DNA from: an uncultured bacterium
GTDB taxonomy: Bacteria > Bacillota > Clostridia > Lachnospirales > Lachnospiraceae
Direction: 5' to 3'
Assembly: GCA_947073545.1 (NCBI GenBank)
Contig: CAMTMP010000013.1
Span: forward strand, 25,125-89,124
DNA length: 64,000 bases
Part shown: positions 43,015 to 53,967 of the stretch, one piece after another
How the letters are laid out: the number at the start of each line of letters is the position of its first letter
Numbering within the stretch: position 1 is the first letter of the stretch
Notes under the pieces: model-generated
What the model was told of the DNA's origin: nothing
The model's input: only the letters and a program-made list of their open reading frames with translations
The model's database searches: none
Translations under genes and position numbers: made by a program

Positions 43015-43806
43015 ATGAGCGATACCTATAGAAAGGAAACGGACGTGGACGGGAACAGATGGGATGAGCCTGTGATACAGGTGAAGGATCTCTATAAGAT
43101 ATACCGGGTCGGAGAGGAGAAGGTGCGCGCCTTAAACGGCGTCAGCTTCTCCATCAGGCGGGGGTGCTTCTGCTCCATTGTGGGCGCCTCCGGTTCCGGC
43201 AAGTCCACGCTGCTCAATATGCTGGCGGGGCTGGAAAAACCGACTAAGGGTGAGATTGTGATTGCCGGAGAACATATGGAGAAAAAGACGGAAAACCAGC
43301 TTGTGGCGTTTCGCAGGGAGCATATCGGTTTTATTTTCCAGTCTTTTAATCTGATGGGCACCATGAACGCCATCGAGAATGTGGCGCTGCCCCTGACTTT
43401 TCAGGGTATGGATAAGAAGAGCCGCAACAAAAGGGCGGAGGAGATGTTAGATCTGGTGGGACTGACCAAACATAAACGGCACAGGCCCAACCAGATGTCC
43501 GGCGGCCAGCAGCAGCGTGTGGGTGTGGCAAGGGCGCTTGTGGTGGAACCGGAAATCATTTTTGCGGATGAGCCTACGGGCAATCTGGACTCCAACACCT
43601 CCGTGGAGGTGATGAATCTGATGAAACGGGTGGTGCGGGAAAAAAACCAGACGCTTGTGATGGTTACCCACGACAATTATCTGGCGGGGTTTGCGGATAT
43701 CGTGATTCGGATTCGGGACGGAAAAATTCTGGAGATCGAGGAGCGAAGCGGGGAGGACATGCCGGAGGAGATTGCGGTGCAGGAGGAGAAGACGTTATCT
43801 TCGTGA
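43015..43806 (+). CDS. LolD/MacB-type ABC ATPase
   Basis: This 263-residue ATPase has Walker A GASGSGKST, Q-loop FIFQSFNLMGTM, signature MSGGQQQRVGVARALV, Walker B IIFADEPTGNLDSN and VMVTHDNYLAGFAD. This is the MacB/LolD subgroup that pairs with FtsX-type permeases. ATG 43015 lies directly after the family A hairpin with no clear ribosome binding site; GTG at 43045, with AAAGG 8 bases upstream, is an alternative. It overlaps the following secreted protein gene by 4 bases when that gene's longer GTG frame is used. The partner permease is at 45679. Confidence 0.94.
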   Translation: MSDTYRKETDVDGNRWDEPVIQVKDLYKIYRVGEEKVRALNGVSFSIRRGCFCSIVGASGSGKSTLLNMLAGLEKPTKGEIVIAGEHMEKKTENQLVAFRREHIGFIFQSFNLMGTMNAIENVALPLTFQGMDKKSRNKRAEEMLDLVGLTKHKRHRPNQMSGGQQQRVGVARALVVEPEIIFADEPTGNLDSNTSVEVMNLMKRVVREKNQTLVMVTHDNYLAGFADIVIRIRDGKILEIEERSGEDMPEEIAVQEEKTLSS

Positions 43807-43856
43807 GAAGACGGATGAACCCGATGTGTGTAAGTTTGAGTGGAGAGGATAGGGCG

Positions 43857-45650
43857 ATGGAGAAAAAGAGAAGATTCCAAAACAGTAGGATCAGACAGTT
43901 GGCAGGCGGATTGGCGGGCCTGTTTTTTGCGTTGTCTGTGTTTGTGCAGGCCGGATCTTGGGACATGGCTTCGGTGGTGTACGCGGAAGAGGACAAGGAG
44001 AGCGTCAGCGAGAACGAAATCGAGTATGTGGAGAGAAACTCCGACCGTGTGATCACGGACGACGACCGTTTTGATGCCGATGAGGATTTGCTCTACTACA
44101 TGCAGAGTTTGGAGGTGCGCTATCATCTGGACGAGAAGGTGATGGAGGGACTGCACAAGCTCTTTGACAGCGCGGTCTACTATATCGCCAACACGGAGAT
44201 GTCCCTGACGGAGATGTGGTCCTATGTGTCTTCTGTCAAGGGCAATATGGAGTCCGCGGCAATCGCGAAGGTGAGCCAGACCACCAGCGAGTTTTTACAG
44301 GTGGCCGACAACTGGCAGACGCCTGTTGTGAGCTACGGGCAGGGGGTATCCATCGTGCTTCCTATCGTCAATTTCGGGACGGAGGAGTTAAATGATCTGA
44401 TCGTGGAACCGAAGATCTCCACGCTTGTGACGGAGTGGCCTTTCGAGCCGGACACCACCAACTATTTACAGACGGAGCCTTTTATTCCAGGCTGCCAGAC
44501 GAAGGAGGCGGCCATGGCGAACCGCCGTGAGTTTACGTTTCATTTTAAGACGAGAAGCGACGTGATGACGGGCTATTACCCGTTAAAGTTCCAAATATCT
44601 TACACGAAAGCGGGCGTCCGCAGTGAGGAGCCGGTAGAGCTTACGGTGTTTGTAAAAACCGTCGGCAAACCGGGCAGCGGCATGATCGGCGGCAACGGGC
44701 AGGAGGCGTCCGGCTCCAAGCCCCGTATTGTGGTGACGGGTTTTGAGACGAATCCGGCCCAGGTCTTTGCCGGTGAAACTTTCACCTTGACAATCCATGT
44801 CAAGAATACCTCGAAGGATACGACGGTGACCAATGTGCTCTTTGACATGCAGGCGGCGCAGGAGGGGGAGGACAAGACGAACACCTACTCGGCCTTTCTG
44901 CCAACGTCGGGGTCAAGCTCCGTCTACATGGAAAAGATTGCCCCGGACACCTCGGCGGATATCGTGATTGAAATGACGGCGAAGGCGGATCTGGCCCAGA
45001 AGCCTTATGTGCTGGACGTCAACATGAAATATGACGCGGCCACCGTCTTTGACCTGACGGACAAGGCCAGCGTATCGATCCCGATTTCGCAGGAGAGCCG
45101 TTTTGACACGAGCATCCCGGAAGTGGTGCCCGACAATATCGAGGTGGGTTCTCAGTCCAATGTGATGTTCAGCATCTATAATACGGGAAAGACTACCCTC
45201 TATAATGTGCAGGTGAAATTTATCGCGGATTCCATCGCGGAGGCGTCGGCCTTTGTGGGCAATCTCCAGTCCGGCAACACGGGAAATGTGGATGTGATGT
45301 TGACCGGGGCGGCTGCTACGATGGACGACGGCATTGTGAAGGTTGAAATCTCCTACGAGGACGATGCGGGCAATGTGACCACGGCGGAAAAGGAGATCAC
45401 CCTGTTTGTGAACGAAGCCATGATGGACGACATGATGATGGGTGATGATATGATGACGGAAGGCGATATGATGATGGAAGGCGAAGGGGGCGGTAAGCCT
45501 AAAACCGGTCTGATCGTGGGCGGCGTCTCAGGCGTTACGGCTTTGGCTGCGGCAGGGCTTGGCGTATTCCTTAAGCTTCGCAAAAAGAAAAAGGCAGCGG
45601 CGGCCGAAGCGGCTGAACTGGCGGAGCTGGAAAAGGATCTGCTCCAGTAG
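43857..45650 (+). CDS. Secreted NEW3/CARDB-type protein with Met/Asp-rich segment and C-terminal anchor
   Basis: ATG 43857 is preceded by AGAGG 8 bases upstream. A signal sequence (LAGGLAGLFFALSVFVQAG) is followed by a helical region and several Ig-like/NEW3-type beta domains (IVLPIVNFGTEELNDLIVEP, FTLTIHVKNTSKDTTVTNVL, VGSQSNVMFSIYNTGKTTL). Then comes a short Met/Asp/Glu-rich stretch (about 522-545, ten Met in about 24 residues), a transmembrane helix (GLIVGGVSGVTALAAAGLGV) and a Lys/Ala/Glu-rich cytoplasmic tail. It is thus anchored, facing outwards. Sitting between the ATPase and FtsX permease genes, it takes the place of the usual membrane-fusion adaptor. Function is inferred from position. 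Confidence 0.85.
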   Translation: MEKKRRFQNSRIRQLAGGLAGLFFALSVFVQAGSWDMASVVYAEEDKESVSENEIEYVERNSDRVITDDDRFDADEDLLYYMQSLEVRYHLDEKVMEGLHKLFDSAVYYIANTEMSLTEMWSYVSSVKGNMESAAIAKVSQTTSEFLQVADNWQTPVVSYGQGVSIVLPIVNFGTEELNDLIVEPKISTLVTEWPFEPDTTNYLQTEPFIPGCQTKEAAMANRREFTFHFKTRSDVMTGYYPLKFQISYTKAGVRSEEPVELTVFVKTVGKPGSGMIGGNGQEASGSKPRIVVTGFETNPAQVFAGETFTLTIHVKNTSKDTTVTNVLFDMQAAQEGEDKTNTYSAFLPTSGSSSVYMEKIAPDTSADIVIEMTAKADLAQKPYVLDVNMKYDAATVFDLTDKASVSIPISQESRFDTSIPEVVPDNIEVGSQSNVMFSIYNTGKTTLYNVQVKFIADSIAEASAFVGNLQSGNTGNVDVMLTGAAATMDDGIVKVEISYEDDAGNVTTAEKEITLFVNEAMMDDMMMGDDMMTEGDMMMEGEGGGKPKTGLIVGGVSGVTALAAAGLGVFLKLRKKKKAAAAEAAELAELEKDLLQ

Positions 45651-45678
45651 GCAGTCTTGACATAGCGTGGAGGTTTGG

Positions 45679-47031
45679 ATGAAGTTTCTTGATTTGCTGC
45701 GGATGAGCAGCAGTAATCTATGGAAAAGAAAAGTGAGAACGATCCTGACGGTGCTTGGGGTGGTGATCGGTGTGGCGTCCATTGTGGTTATGGTATCTCT
45801 GGGACTGGGACTGAGCCGTTCTCTGATGGCGCAGTACGAGTCTTACGGGAGTCTGACGCAGGTGACGGTGAACGAACCGTGGGACGATTCTTCCTCGGAG
45901 GAGGTAAAACGGCTGGATCAGAAGCTGATCGACGAGATTCTGGCGATGGAGCATGTGGAATCGGTATATCCCATGCTGCGAACGCAGGCGCTTGCCAAAT
46001 ATGGAAGTTATGAGGGCTATCTGCAGTTACAGGGTCTGCCGAAGGAATATTTTGAGGATCTGGATATCAAGGTGGGTGAAGGCCGGCTTCCCGGAAACGA
46101 CCAGAATCTGACCTTTTTCTACGGCTGTCAGGTACTGCAGGACTTTTACAATGCCAAAGGGAGCGGCGGCTCTTACTGGCAGACCGGGGTGCTGCCGGAT
46201 ATCGACCTGATGAAGGATCCCATCTTCGTGATTTTTGATATGGATGCTTACTATGCGTCGGGCACTCCGGATGAGAACGGACAGACACAGAAACCGCCGA
46301 AGAAATATCTGATCGAGACCTGCGGCGTGGAGGCGTCGCCCGGTGAGGACGAGTGGTCCCAGTACGGGTGGTATACCTACTGTGATATCGACGAGCTTAT
46401 CAAGGAATTAAAAAAGATATTTAAGAATAAGAGGATTCCCGGACAGCCGACGACAAAGACCGGGAAGCCCTATAAGGAGATCTTTTATAACCAGCTTCTT
46501 GTGAACGTGGACAGCATGGAGAATGTGGTGCCTTTGCAGAAGGCGCTGACGGATCTGGGCTATAACGCGAACAGTCAGGCTGAGTGGGTGGAGTCCGAGC
46601 AGAAAACCATGGGTTACATTCAGGCGGTGCTCGGCGGCATCGGCGCGGTGTCCCTGTTTGTGGCGGCCATCGGCATCACAAACACAATGATGATGTCTAT
46701 TTACGAGCGGACAAAAGAGATCGGTGTGATGAAAGTGCTGGGGTGCGATCTCCGCAATATCGGCAGTCTCTTTCTGATGGAGGCCGGGTTTATCGGTTTT
46801 ATCGGCGGTGTGATCGGTCTGATTCTGAGCTTCATTCTTTCCGTGGTGATTAATAAGGTGTCGGCGGGCGCCAATGACTATATGAATGTGTCCGGCGGTA
46901 TTTCCTATATTCCTGTCTGGCTGGTGCTTCTGTCTCTGGTGTTTGCGGTGATGGTGGGCATGCTGGCAGGGTTTTTCCCGGCGAGAAGGGCGATGAGGTT
47001 GAGCCCGCTGGCAGCGATACGCAATGAATAG
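45679..47031 (+). CDS. FtsX/MacB-type permease
   Basis: ATG 45679 follows GGAGG with 5 bases spacing. The 450-residue protein has an N-terminal helix (VRTILTVLGVVIGVASIVVM), a MacB-type periplasmic-core-like extracytoplasmic domain (about 45-310), and three C-terminal helices with the FtsX motif (MSIYERTKEIGVMKVLGC, GFIGFIGGVIGLILSFILSV, MVGMLAGFFPARRAMRLSPL, ending AAIRNE). With the ATPase it forms a mechanotransmission-type ABC unit. The gene is followed by the family B repeat at 47047. Confidence 0.93.
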   Translation: MKFLDLLRMSSSNLWKRKVRTILTVLGVVIGVASIVVMVSLGLGLSRSLMAQYESYGSLTQVTVNEPWDDSSSEEVKRLDQKLIDEILAMEHVESVYPMLRTQALAKYGSYEGYLQLQGLPKEYFEDLDIKVGEGRLPGNDQNLTFFYGCQVLQDFYNAKGSGGSYWQTGVLPDIDLMKDPIFVIFDMDAYYASGTPDENGQTQKPPKKYLIETCGVEASPGEDEWSQYGWYTYCDIDELIKELKKIFKNKRIPGQPTTKTGKPYKEIFYNQLLVNVDSMENVVPLQKALTDLGYNANSQAEWVESEQKTMGYIQAVLGGIGAVSLFVAAIGITNTMMMSIYERTKEIGVMKVLGCDLRNIGSLFLMEAGFIGFIGGVIGLILSFILSVVINKVSAGANDYMNVSGGISYIPVWLVLLSLVFAVMVGMLAGFFPARRAMRLSPLAAIRNE

Positions 47032-47046
47032 CGCAAAAAAATATGG

Positions 47047-47276
47047 CGGCAGAGTGCACAAATAGTTCTCTCGTGTCCGGCTCCGTAAAATGGATTTTCT
47101 AAATATTCCGGTATGGCTGTGGACGGCGAACGCAACCGCCCGCTACTCGCCGTCCGGGCTCGAACCGGGCTTTCGCGGGCATCCATGCCCGCAAATTGCT
47201 GGGTCATGGGCGGAATATTAAGAAAATCTCATTTTATTGCGCAGGGACACAGGAGAACTATTTGTGCACTCTGCCG
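47047..47276. repeat. Family B large palindromic element
   Basis: The arms at about 47047-47112 and 47209-47276 are inverted copies over roughly 65 bases. The first 24 (CGGCAGAGTGCACAAATAGT and 4 more) pair without mismatch. The interior forms further stems, for example GCGGGCAT/ATGCCCGC and GGACGGCGA/TCGCCGTCC. A shorter relative lies at 51504-51564. It has no coding capacity. The whole could be a MITE-like element or a structured RNA. The gap between the FtsX and lipoprotein genes (321 bases) is almost entirely this element. Confidence 0.8.
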
Positions 47277-47352
47277 TTTTGATTTATGACAAATATTTTT
47301 TGAAATTTAATTCTGCGTAACAATACTATTTTTATAGTTGGAGGATGTGTAA

Positions 47353-48684
47353 GTGAGGAAGAAGTTGGCGGTTTTAGCGGGAGTTTGTATGCTGGGGCTT
47401 TGTGTTGGGTGCGGGCAGCAGGCGGATGGTGCGGCACAAGGGTATGAGATTTCTGAGGCGGATGTTTCTGAGACGGAGAATGACGGCGCGGAAGCTGACG
47501 GCGAAGGCGGTTTGTCCGGCGGGGATGCTTTGCCTGATGAGGCTGGCGGGCTGGCGGATGAGGCGGGGGCTGCGGGGGCTGCGGAGACGGAAGCAGACAG
47601 CGCGGATGTGCAGCCCCCAGCGGCAGATGACTGGGACCGGGCGGGGCTGGATAGCGGGGAGCCGTTCCCGCCTGTGAAAGAGAAAACGGGGTTAGAGATA
47701 CCCAAAAACGGCAGGCGTTTGACGGAGGAGGAGCTTGCGGAATATACGGAGTGGATACAGGACTTTTCCAATTATGGATTCCTTTTGTCCGACTGGGAGA
47801 ATCCTGCGGAGATCGATCTCTATCAGGTGTTTTACAGCAGTGCGGGGGTTGGGAGACCGGGAACGGATGAGGAGAAGCGGGCGCATTTGGCGCGTTGGAA
47901 CTATGCGGAAATAGAGACGGATTTCGGCGCCATAGATAAGGCGGCTGTGGACGCGCTGCTTCTGGAAAAAGTGGGATTTACCTACGACGGGCTTGTGGCA
48001 AAGGGCAGCAGGGGGATGAAGGACTGGTATTATGCGGAGACGGACAGTTTCTGTTCGGAGAGCGGGGATACCAATTACTGTCGGTTCGTGTGTGTGGACG
48101 GTGTGCTCAATGAGGATGGCACGATTGTCACATTGCAGTTCGACGGGGATGACTGGGTGCGGACATGCGAGGTGAAAGTGAGCGTTGAGTCAGGGCACAG
48201 GCGTTTTCTCTGTAATCATATTGCGGAGGGGTGGATTCGTGACACGGAGACGTTCTCTGAAACGCATATGGAAGAGAGGAGCGACTGCCTGATCGAGGCG
48301 TCGGTTTTTGAGAATTTAAACATGGATGCGGATACTTCTGCAGTGGAAAATGCGTATGTGCTCGGCGACTGGGGCAAAATCACAAAAGAGGCGCTGCAGG
48401 GCATATGGTATTATCATCCAAAGGATGTGGGTGACAGCGAAGAATATGATGTGGTTTTGCAGTTTGACGGCGACAAAGCGGTGGTTTATTATCCGGAAGT
48501 AGAGTTTTACGGTGATACGTATTATGAGTGGGATGTTGTGGACAGGAGCAGCAGGGGGCTTTGCCCGGAGCTGGCAATTTACTGGCGCGGGACAAAGGAA
48601 GGCGAACTGGCTTGGTACATACTGGGGATCTCGGAGGAGAGGGATTATTTCTGGTGTAACGGAGAGGTTTTTTACAAACAATAG
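47353..48684 (+). CDS. Predicted lipoprotein of unknown function
   Basis: GTG 47353 is preceded by GGAGG 8 bases upstream. The 443-residue product has a signal peptide with a lipobox-like CVGC (Cys21). A low-complexity Ala/Glu/Asp/Gly linker of about 90 residues follows, then a mixed globular region with many Trp, Tyr and acidic residues and a C-terminal domain of about 100 residues (LQGIWYYHPKDVGDSEEYDV, ending GEVFYKQ). That domain recalls a lipocalin-like or surface binding domain, but no family was recognised. It is expected at the outer face of the membrane. Confidence 0.8.
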   Translation: MRKKLAVLAGVCMLGLCVGCGQQADGAAQGYEISEADVSETENDGAEADGEGGLSGGDALPDEAGGLADEAGAAGAAETEADSADVQPPAADDWDRAGLDSGEPFPPVKEKTGLEIPKNGRRLTEEELAEYTEWIQDFSNYGFLLSDWENPAEIDLYQVFYSSAGVGRPGTDEEKRAHLARWNYAEIETDFGAIDKAAVDALLLEKVGFTYDGLVAKGSRGMKDWYYAETDSFCSESGDTNYCRFVCVDGVLNEDGTIVTLQFDGDDWVRTCEVKVSVESGHRRFLCNHIAEGWIRDTETFSETHMEERSDCLIEASVFENLNMDADTSAVENAYVLGDWGKITKEALQGIWYYHPKDVGDSEEYDVVLQFDGDKAVVYYPEVEFYGDTYYEWDVVDRSSRGLCPELAIYWRGTKEGELAWYILGISEERDYFWCNGEVFYKQ

Positions 48685-48830
48685 AGTTAAGTTGAAGTAA
48701 TTTGAAAAATGCTTGCTTTTTTTGCCAGAAGTGTTGTATGATAGATTTACATAAGTATTTATTATGGTAATCTTGCGCAACATAGGATGGAGGAGAAGAT
48801 TGTAAAATCTGCTCAGGTGAGGAGGAAAGC

Positions 48831-49925
48831 ATGAAAAAATACAAAAGATCAGCGAGGGTTTGTATGACGGCCCTTGCCGCCTGCGGGATGCTGATTGCGC
48901 CTGCGGCAGCGAGAATGGAGGTGCAGGCGGCGGAAGTGATCGCCACGGTACAGGGCAAGGTGATGGAGGGAACCACCGCTAATCTGCTATATCTGGACAC
49001 TTCGGATGGTAAAATGGAAATCAAGATAGACGAAGACACCAGCACGGGCAACTGTAAGATGCTTTTGCCGGACAAGAAGATCAGCGTGTCGGTGTCGCAC
49101 GGAAACGACGGCTATCTCCATGCGGTTTCGATCTCGGAGAATGGGGAAAATCCCAGCGTTGAACTGGATACTTCCAAGGTTTCCAACGTGGTCGGAACAG
49201 TGAATGATAAGACGACAGAAGAGGTTCTGCACCTGGACACGTCGCAGGGTGAAATGGAGTTGAAGATTGACAGGAACACGGATTTGAGCAACTGCTCCGT
49301 TCTTGTGGTACACGGGAAGTATGTGGTAAGCTGCGCGAGAGGCGAGGACGCTTACATGCATGCCATCAGCATTGCGGATGTGGCGTCGGCGCCCGCCGCG
49401 TCATCCGACGTGTCCCAGACGGGAACGGGTTCCCAGACATACAGCCAGACGCCGGCGGTGAATCCCACAGGGGAGACCAGATCCGTGACGGGAACGGTGA
49501 AGGACAATACGGAGGAGTCGACGCTTTATTTGGCAACTTCCGAAGGGACTTTTACCTTTAAGATAAACGACAGCACAGACACCTCCAAAGGTATGGTTCT
49601 GACGCCGGACAATAAGCTGATGGTTACTTATTTCAGAGGTTCGGACAGCAACCTTCATGCTGCGTCTATTGTGGGTGTAAAGGACAGTTCCTCGGCTGCG
49701 GTGGATACTTCTTCTCAGGCGACAGTGATTGGAACGGTTAAGGGGAAGTCTACGGAGAATATCCTTGTGCTCGATACTTCCGCAGGGGAAATGGAGCTCA
49801 AAATGGATAAGGTGTCCGGGCCCGTCGGCTGTAAAGTATTAGTGGAGGGAAAGAAGGTTTCGGTGACTTGTTCCAGAGGGGACGATGCGTATATGCACGC
49901 GCTTACCGTTACGGCGGCAAAGTAA
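48831..49925 (+). CDS. Secreted protein of four tandem beta-rich repeats
   Basis: This 364-residue protein has a signal peptide (cleavage near VQA/AE, about 34) and four repeats of about 70 residues (about 34-103, 113-183, 214-283, 294-364). Each runs: VxGTVkxkTTE, LxLDTSxGEMELKID, a segment with a Cys (repeats 1, 2 and 4), and RGxDxYMHAxSI at the end. Repeats 2 and 3 are separated by a Ser/Thr-rich linker. Each unit looks like a small beta barrel of OB or DUF5666-like type. The ribosome binding site is AGGAGG. It is probably a cell-surface or matrix protein. Function unknown. Confidence 0.8.
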   Translation: MKKYKRSARVCMTALAACGMLIAPAAARMEVQAAEVIATVQGKVMEGTTANLLYLDTSDGKMEIKIDEDTSTGNCKMLLPDKKISVSVSHGNDGYLHAVSISENGENPSVELDTSKVSNVVGTVNDKTTEEVLHLDTSQGEMELKIDRNTDLSNCSVLVVHGKYVVSCARGEDAYMHAISIADVASAPAASSDVSQTGTGSQTYSQTPAVNPTGETRSVTGTVKDNTEESTLYLATSEGTFTFKINDSTDTSKGMVLTPDNKLMVTYFRGSDSNLHAASIVGVKDSSSAAVDTSSQATVIGTVKGKSTENILVLDTSAGEMELKMDKVSGPVGCKVLVEGKKVSVTCSRGDDAYMHALTVTAAK

Positions 49926-49971
49926 AATAACTTAAGTTTATAGAGACGGACAGATACATGTTATGGGCCTT

Positions 49972-51472
<1,501 letters not shown>

Positions 51473-51503
51473 GGGTAAAAGCGAAACTTTTTCGTGAGTA
51501 TTG

Positions 51504-51564
51504 ATTGTACAAATAGCTCTCATTTTTTAGCGCAGGGACAACTGCGAGAGCTATTTGCACAATT
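51504..51564. repeat. Family B repeat, short copy
   Basis: TTGTACAAATAGCTCTC and GAGAGCTATTTGCACAA are inverted arms around CATTTTTTAGCGCAGGGACA, which matches the corresponding right-arm part of the longer element at 47047-47276 (GCGCAGGGACA is shared). The copy lies between eno and the phosphoesterase gene and may be a deletion derivative. Confidence 0.7.
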
Positions 51565-51601
51565 ATTATGATAAGGAAATACGAAAGAAGAGGGTCAGAA
51601 C

Positions 51602-52333
51602 ATGAAACGGATTGGTGTGTTGTCGGATACGCACGGGAAGCTGCGGGATGAGGTGGCGGAGATTCTGCGGGGGTGCGATGTGATTTTACATGCGGGGGAT
51701 ATCAATACTTCGAAGGTGGCGGGGGTCCTGCGGGAGATTGCGCCGCTCTATATCGTACGAGGAAATGCGGATAAAGAATGGGCGCAAGGAATCCCCGAAC
51801 AATTGTCGGAGGAAATTTGTGGACTGCGGGTTTTTATGGTACATAATAAAAAGGATATGCCAAAAGAGATGGGGAATTATGATTTGGCGGTATTCGGTCA
51901 TTCTCATAAGTACGAGGAGCGCAGGGAAGGAAGCTGTCTTTTTCTGAATCCGGGAAGCTGCGGGCCCAGACGCTTTTCCCAGCCCGTGACGATGGCGGTG
52001 GTGGAAGTGGAAGAGGAGACGGGAAATTTCCGGGTTGCCAGAAAAGATATCGCGCAGGACGCACCGGCTCTTTCGGATCGAAAAAGCGGGCGGGATGCGT
52101 CCGTAAAAGGAAAAGCAGACGGTGCAGGAGGCGTGGCGCAAACGGCGTTTTCCGAGGAGAGACTGCAAGCGATCCTGCGGGACATCGACAAAGAAAAAAG
52201 TATTTCTGACATTGCTGCGAAATATGGGATATCCAAGGAACTGGCCGGACAGATCTGCCGCCTGTACCTGACCCATCCCGGCATTGACGCAGCGGGCGTG
52301 AGGGAAAAGATGGGGCTGCCGAGGGATCGGTAG
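51602..52333 (+). CDS. MJ0936-type metallophosphoesterase with C-terminal HTH-like extension
   Basis: This 243-residue protein has the N-terminal metallophosphoesterase domain with metal motifs GVLSDTHGKL, LHAGDINTSK, RGNADKEW, HNKK and FGHSHKYEE, typical of the YfcE/MJ0936 family of phosphodiesterases. After residue 150 there is a linker and a C-terminal segment of about 60 residues (RLQAILRDIDKEKSISDIAA, KYGISKELAGQICRLYL) resembling a helix-turn-helix or ComGF-like small domain, not usual in this family. It lies between eno and hemZ. The substrate is unknown. Confidence 0.9.
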   Translation: MKRIGVLSDTHGKLRDEVAEILRGCDVILHAGDINTSKVAGVLREIAPLYIVRGNADKEWAQGIPEQLSEEICGLRVFMVHNKKDMPKEMGNYDLAVFGHSHKYEERREGSCLFLNPGSCGPRRFSQPVTMAVVEVEEETGNFRVARKDIAQDAPALSDRKSGRDASVKGKADGAGGVAQTAFSEERLQAILRDIDKEKSISDIAAKYGISKELAGQICRLYLTHPGIDAAGVREKMGLPRDR

Positions 52334-52395
52334 GGATATAGAAGATAGGAAAATGGTGGGGCGTGCATAAGAACAGAATAACAGGGGATTGGATC

Positions 52396-53949
52396 ATGCA
52401 GATTATAAAGAGTAATAAGACACAGTTTGAATATGACATACAGGCGCTTTTAAAGTCCTTTTATCCGGAGTGGGAGCCGCGAATGCTCGCACCGGATTCG
52501 GAAGTCAGGGACAGAAGGATTTTGGAAGGCGAGCCGGTGATGGAATTGTTTTTCGGTGAGAATGAGGTGACACTGGAAATACGGAAAGGATTCCGGGGGA
52601 CAGAGCCGGGTGAGGCAGTTTGCGGCATAGGTGCGTCGGAATGGAATGATAGTTTACATAATATAGAGCTCGCGGTTGGAGCGGAAGATAATCATGTGTA
52701 TATTTGGCGTCCACAGGAAGCGGTGGGTACGTCCGCCTATAAAAACGCTTTTAAGCGCTTCTTTTACCTTTCTATGCAGAAGGAGACAGGTACGACTATG
52801 CCGTGGGGCAATTTGACGGGCATTCGTCCTACGAAGATCGCTATGACCATGATGGAGCAGGGAAGGAGCGAGGGGGAAACGGCTGACTATCTGAAAACCA
52901 TGCATCTTGTGAGTGAGGAGAAGACTGGTCTGGCTTTGGATATTGCGAAGCGGGAGCAGGAGATTTTAAGCACTCTGCATTACGAGAACGGTTATAGCCT
53001 TTATGTGGGGATTCCTTTCTGTCCGACCACCTGCCTGTACTGTTCTTTTACATCCTATCCCATCGCTGCGTGGAAAAAAAAGGTGGGAGAATATCTGGAT
53101 GCGCTGGAGAAAGATATTGACGCGTCGGCCCTGCTATGCAGGGATAAGATATTAGATACGGTTTATATCGGCGGCGGCACGCCCACGTCCCTGTCGGCGC
53201 AGGAGTTGGAACGGCTTCTTGATAAACTGAAAAGCGCGTTTGATTTTAGTTCTGTGCAGGAGTTTACGGTGGAGGCGGGGAGAGCCGACAGTATCACACA
53301 GGACAAGCTCAAGGTACTTTACAGACACGGCGTGACGCGCATTTCCGTGAATCCCCAGACCATGAAGCAGGAGACCCTTGACCTGATCGGCAGACGGCAT
53401 ACCGTAGAGCAGGTGGAGGAGGCGTTTCATCTGGCCAGACAGACCGGATTTGACAATATCAATATGGACATCATTCTGGGGCTCCCCGGGGAGACGGCGG
53501 CGGATGTGGCCCACACCATAGAGCGGATCAAGGCGCTTTCGCCTGATGCGCTGACGGTGCACTCTCTGGCGGTGAAGAGAGCGTCGAAGCTGGGAAAGTG
53601 GATTGAGGAAAACGGAGCTACGGCTTACAACAACACAGAAGAAATTATGGAGATCGCGTCCCGCGGGGCGGCAGAACTGGATATGGTGCCCTATTACCTT
53701 TACCGCCAGAAAAACATGTCCGGCAATTTCGAGAACGTGGGGTATTCCAGACGGGGTAAGTACGGTATTTATAACATTCTGATCAACGAAGAAAAACAGA
53801 CTATCGTTGCGCTTGGCGCAGGCGCCATCACCAAGGGGGTTTTTCCGAAGGATCGGATCGAGCGGTGCGAGAACGTGAAGGACGTGGCGCAGTATATCGG
53901 GAGAATCGATGAGATGATTGAGCGGAAACGGCAGCTTTTAGAGTCATGA
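52396..53949 (+). CDS. hemZ: HemZ-type radical SAM coproporphyrinogen dehydrogenase
   Basis: ATG 52396 follows GGGGATT. The 517-residue protein starts MQIIKSNKTQFEYDIQALLK and has the N-terminal domain of HemZ, then the radical SAM core with cluster motif CPTTCLYCSF (CxxxCxxC), the following VYIGGGTPTSLSAQEL and NMDIILGLPGETAADV. It belongs to the oxygen-independent coproporphyrinogen III oxidase group; the HemZ branch is found in Firmicutes and its reaction is less certain than HemN's. A terminator follows on both strands at 53968-54030. Confidence 0.93.
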   Translation: MQIIKSNKTQFEYDIQALLKSFYPEWEPRMLAPDSEVRDRRILEGEPVMELFFGENEVTLEIRKGFRGTEPGEAVCGIGASEWNDSLHNIELAVGAEDNHVYIWRPQEAVGTSAYKNAFKRFFYLSMQKETGTTMPWGNLTGIRPTKIAMTMMEQGRSEGETADYLKTMHLVSEEKTGLALDIAKREQEILSTLHYENGYSLYVGIPFCPTTCLYCSFTSYPIAAWKKKVGEYLDALEKDIDASALLCRDKILDTVYIGGGTPTSLSAQELERLLDKLKSAFDFSSVQEFTVEAGRADSITQDKLKVLYRHGVTRISVNPQTMKQETLDLIGRRHTVEQVEEAFHLARQTGFDNINMDIILGLPGETAADVAHTIERIKALSPDALTVHSLAVKRASKLGKWIEENGATAYNNTEEIMEIASRGAAELDMVPYYLYRQKNMSGNFENVGYSRRGKYGIYNILINEEKQTIVALGAGAITKGVFPKDRIERCENVKDVAQYIGRIDEMIERKRQLLES

Positions 53950-53967
53950 TGCCTGCATTTGGAAAAA

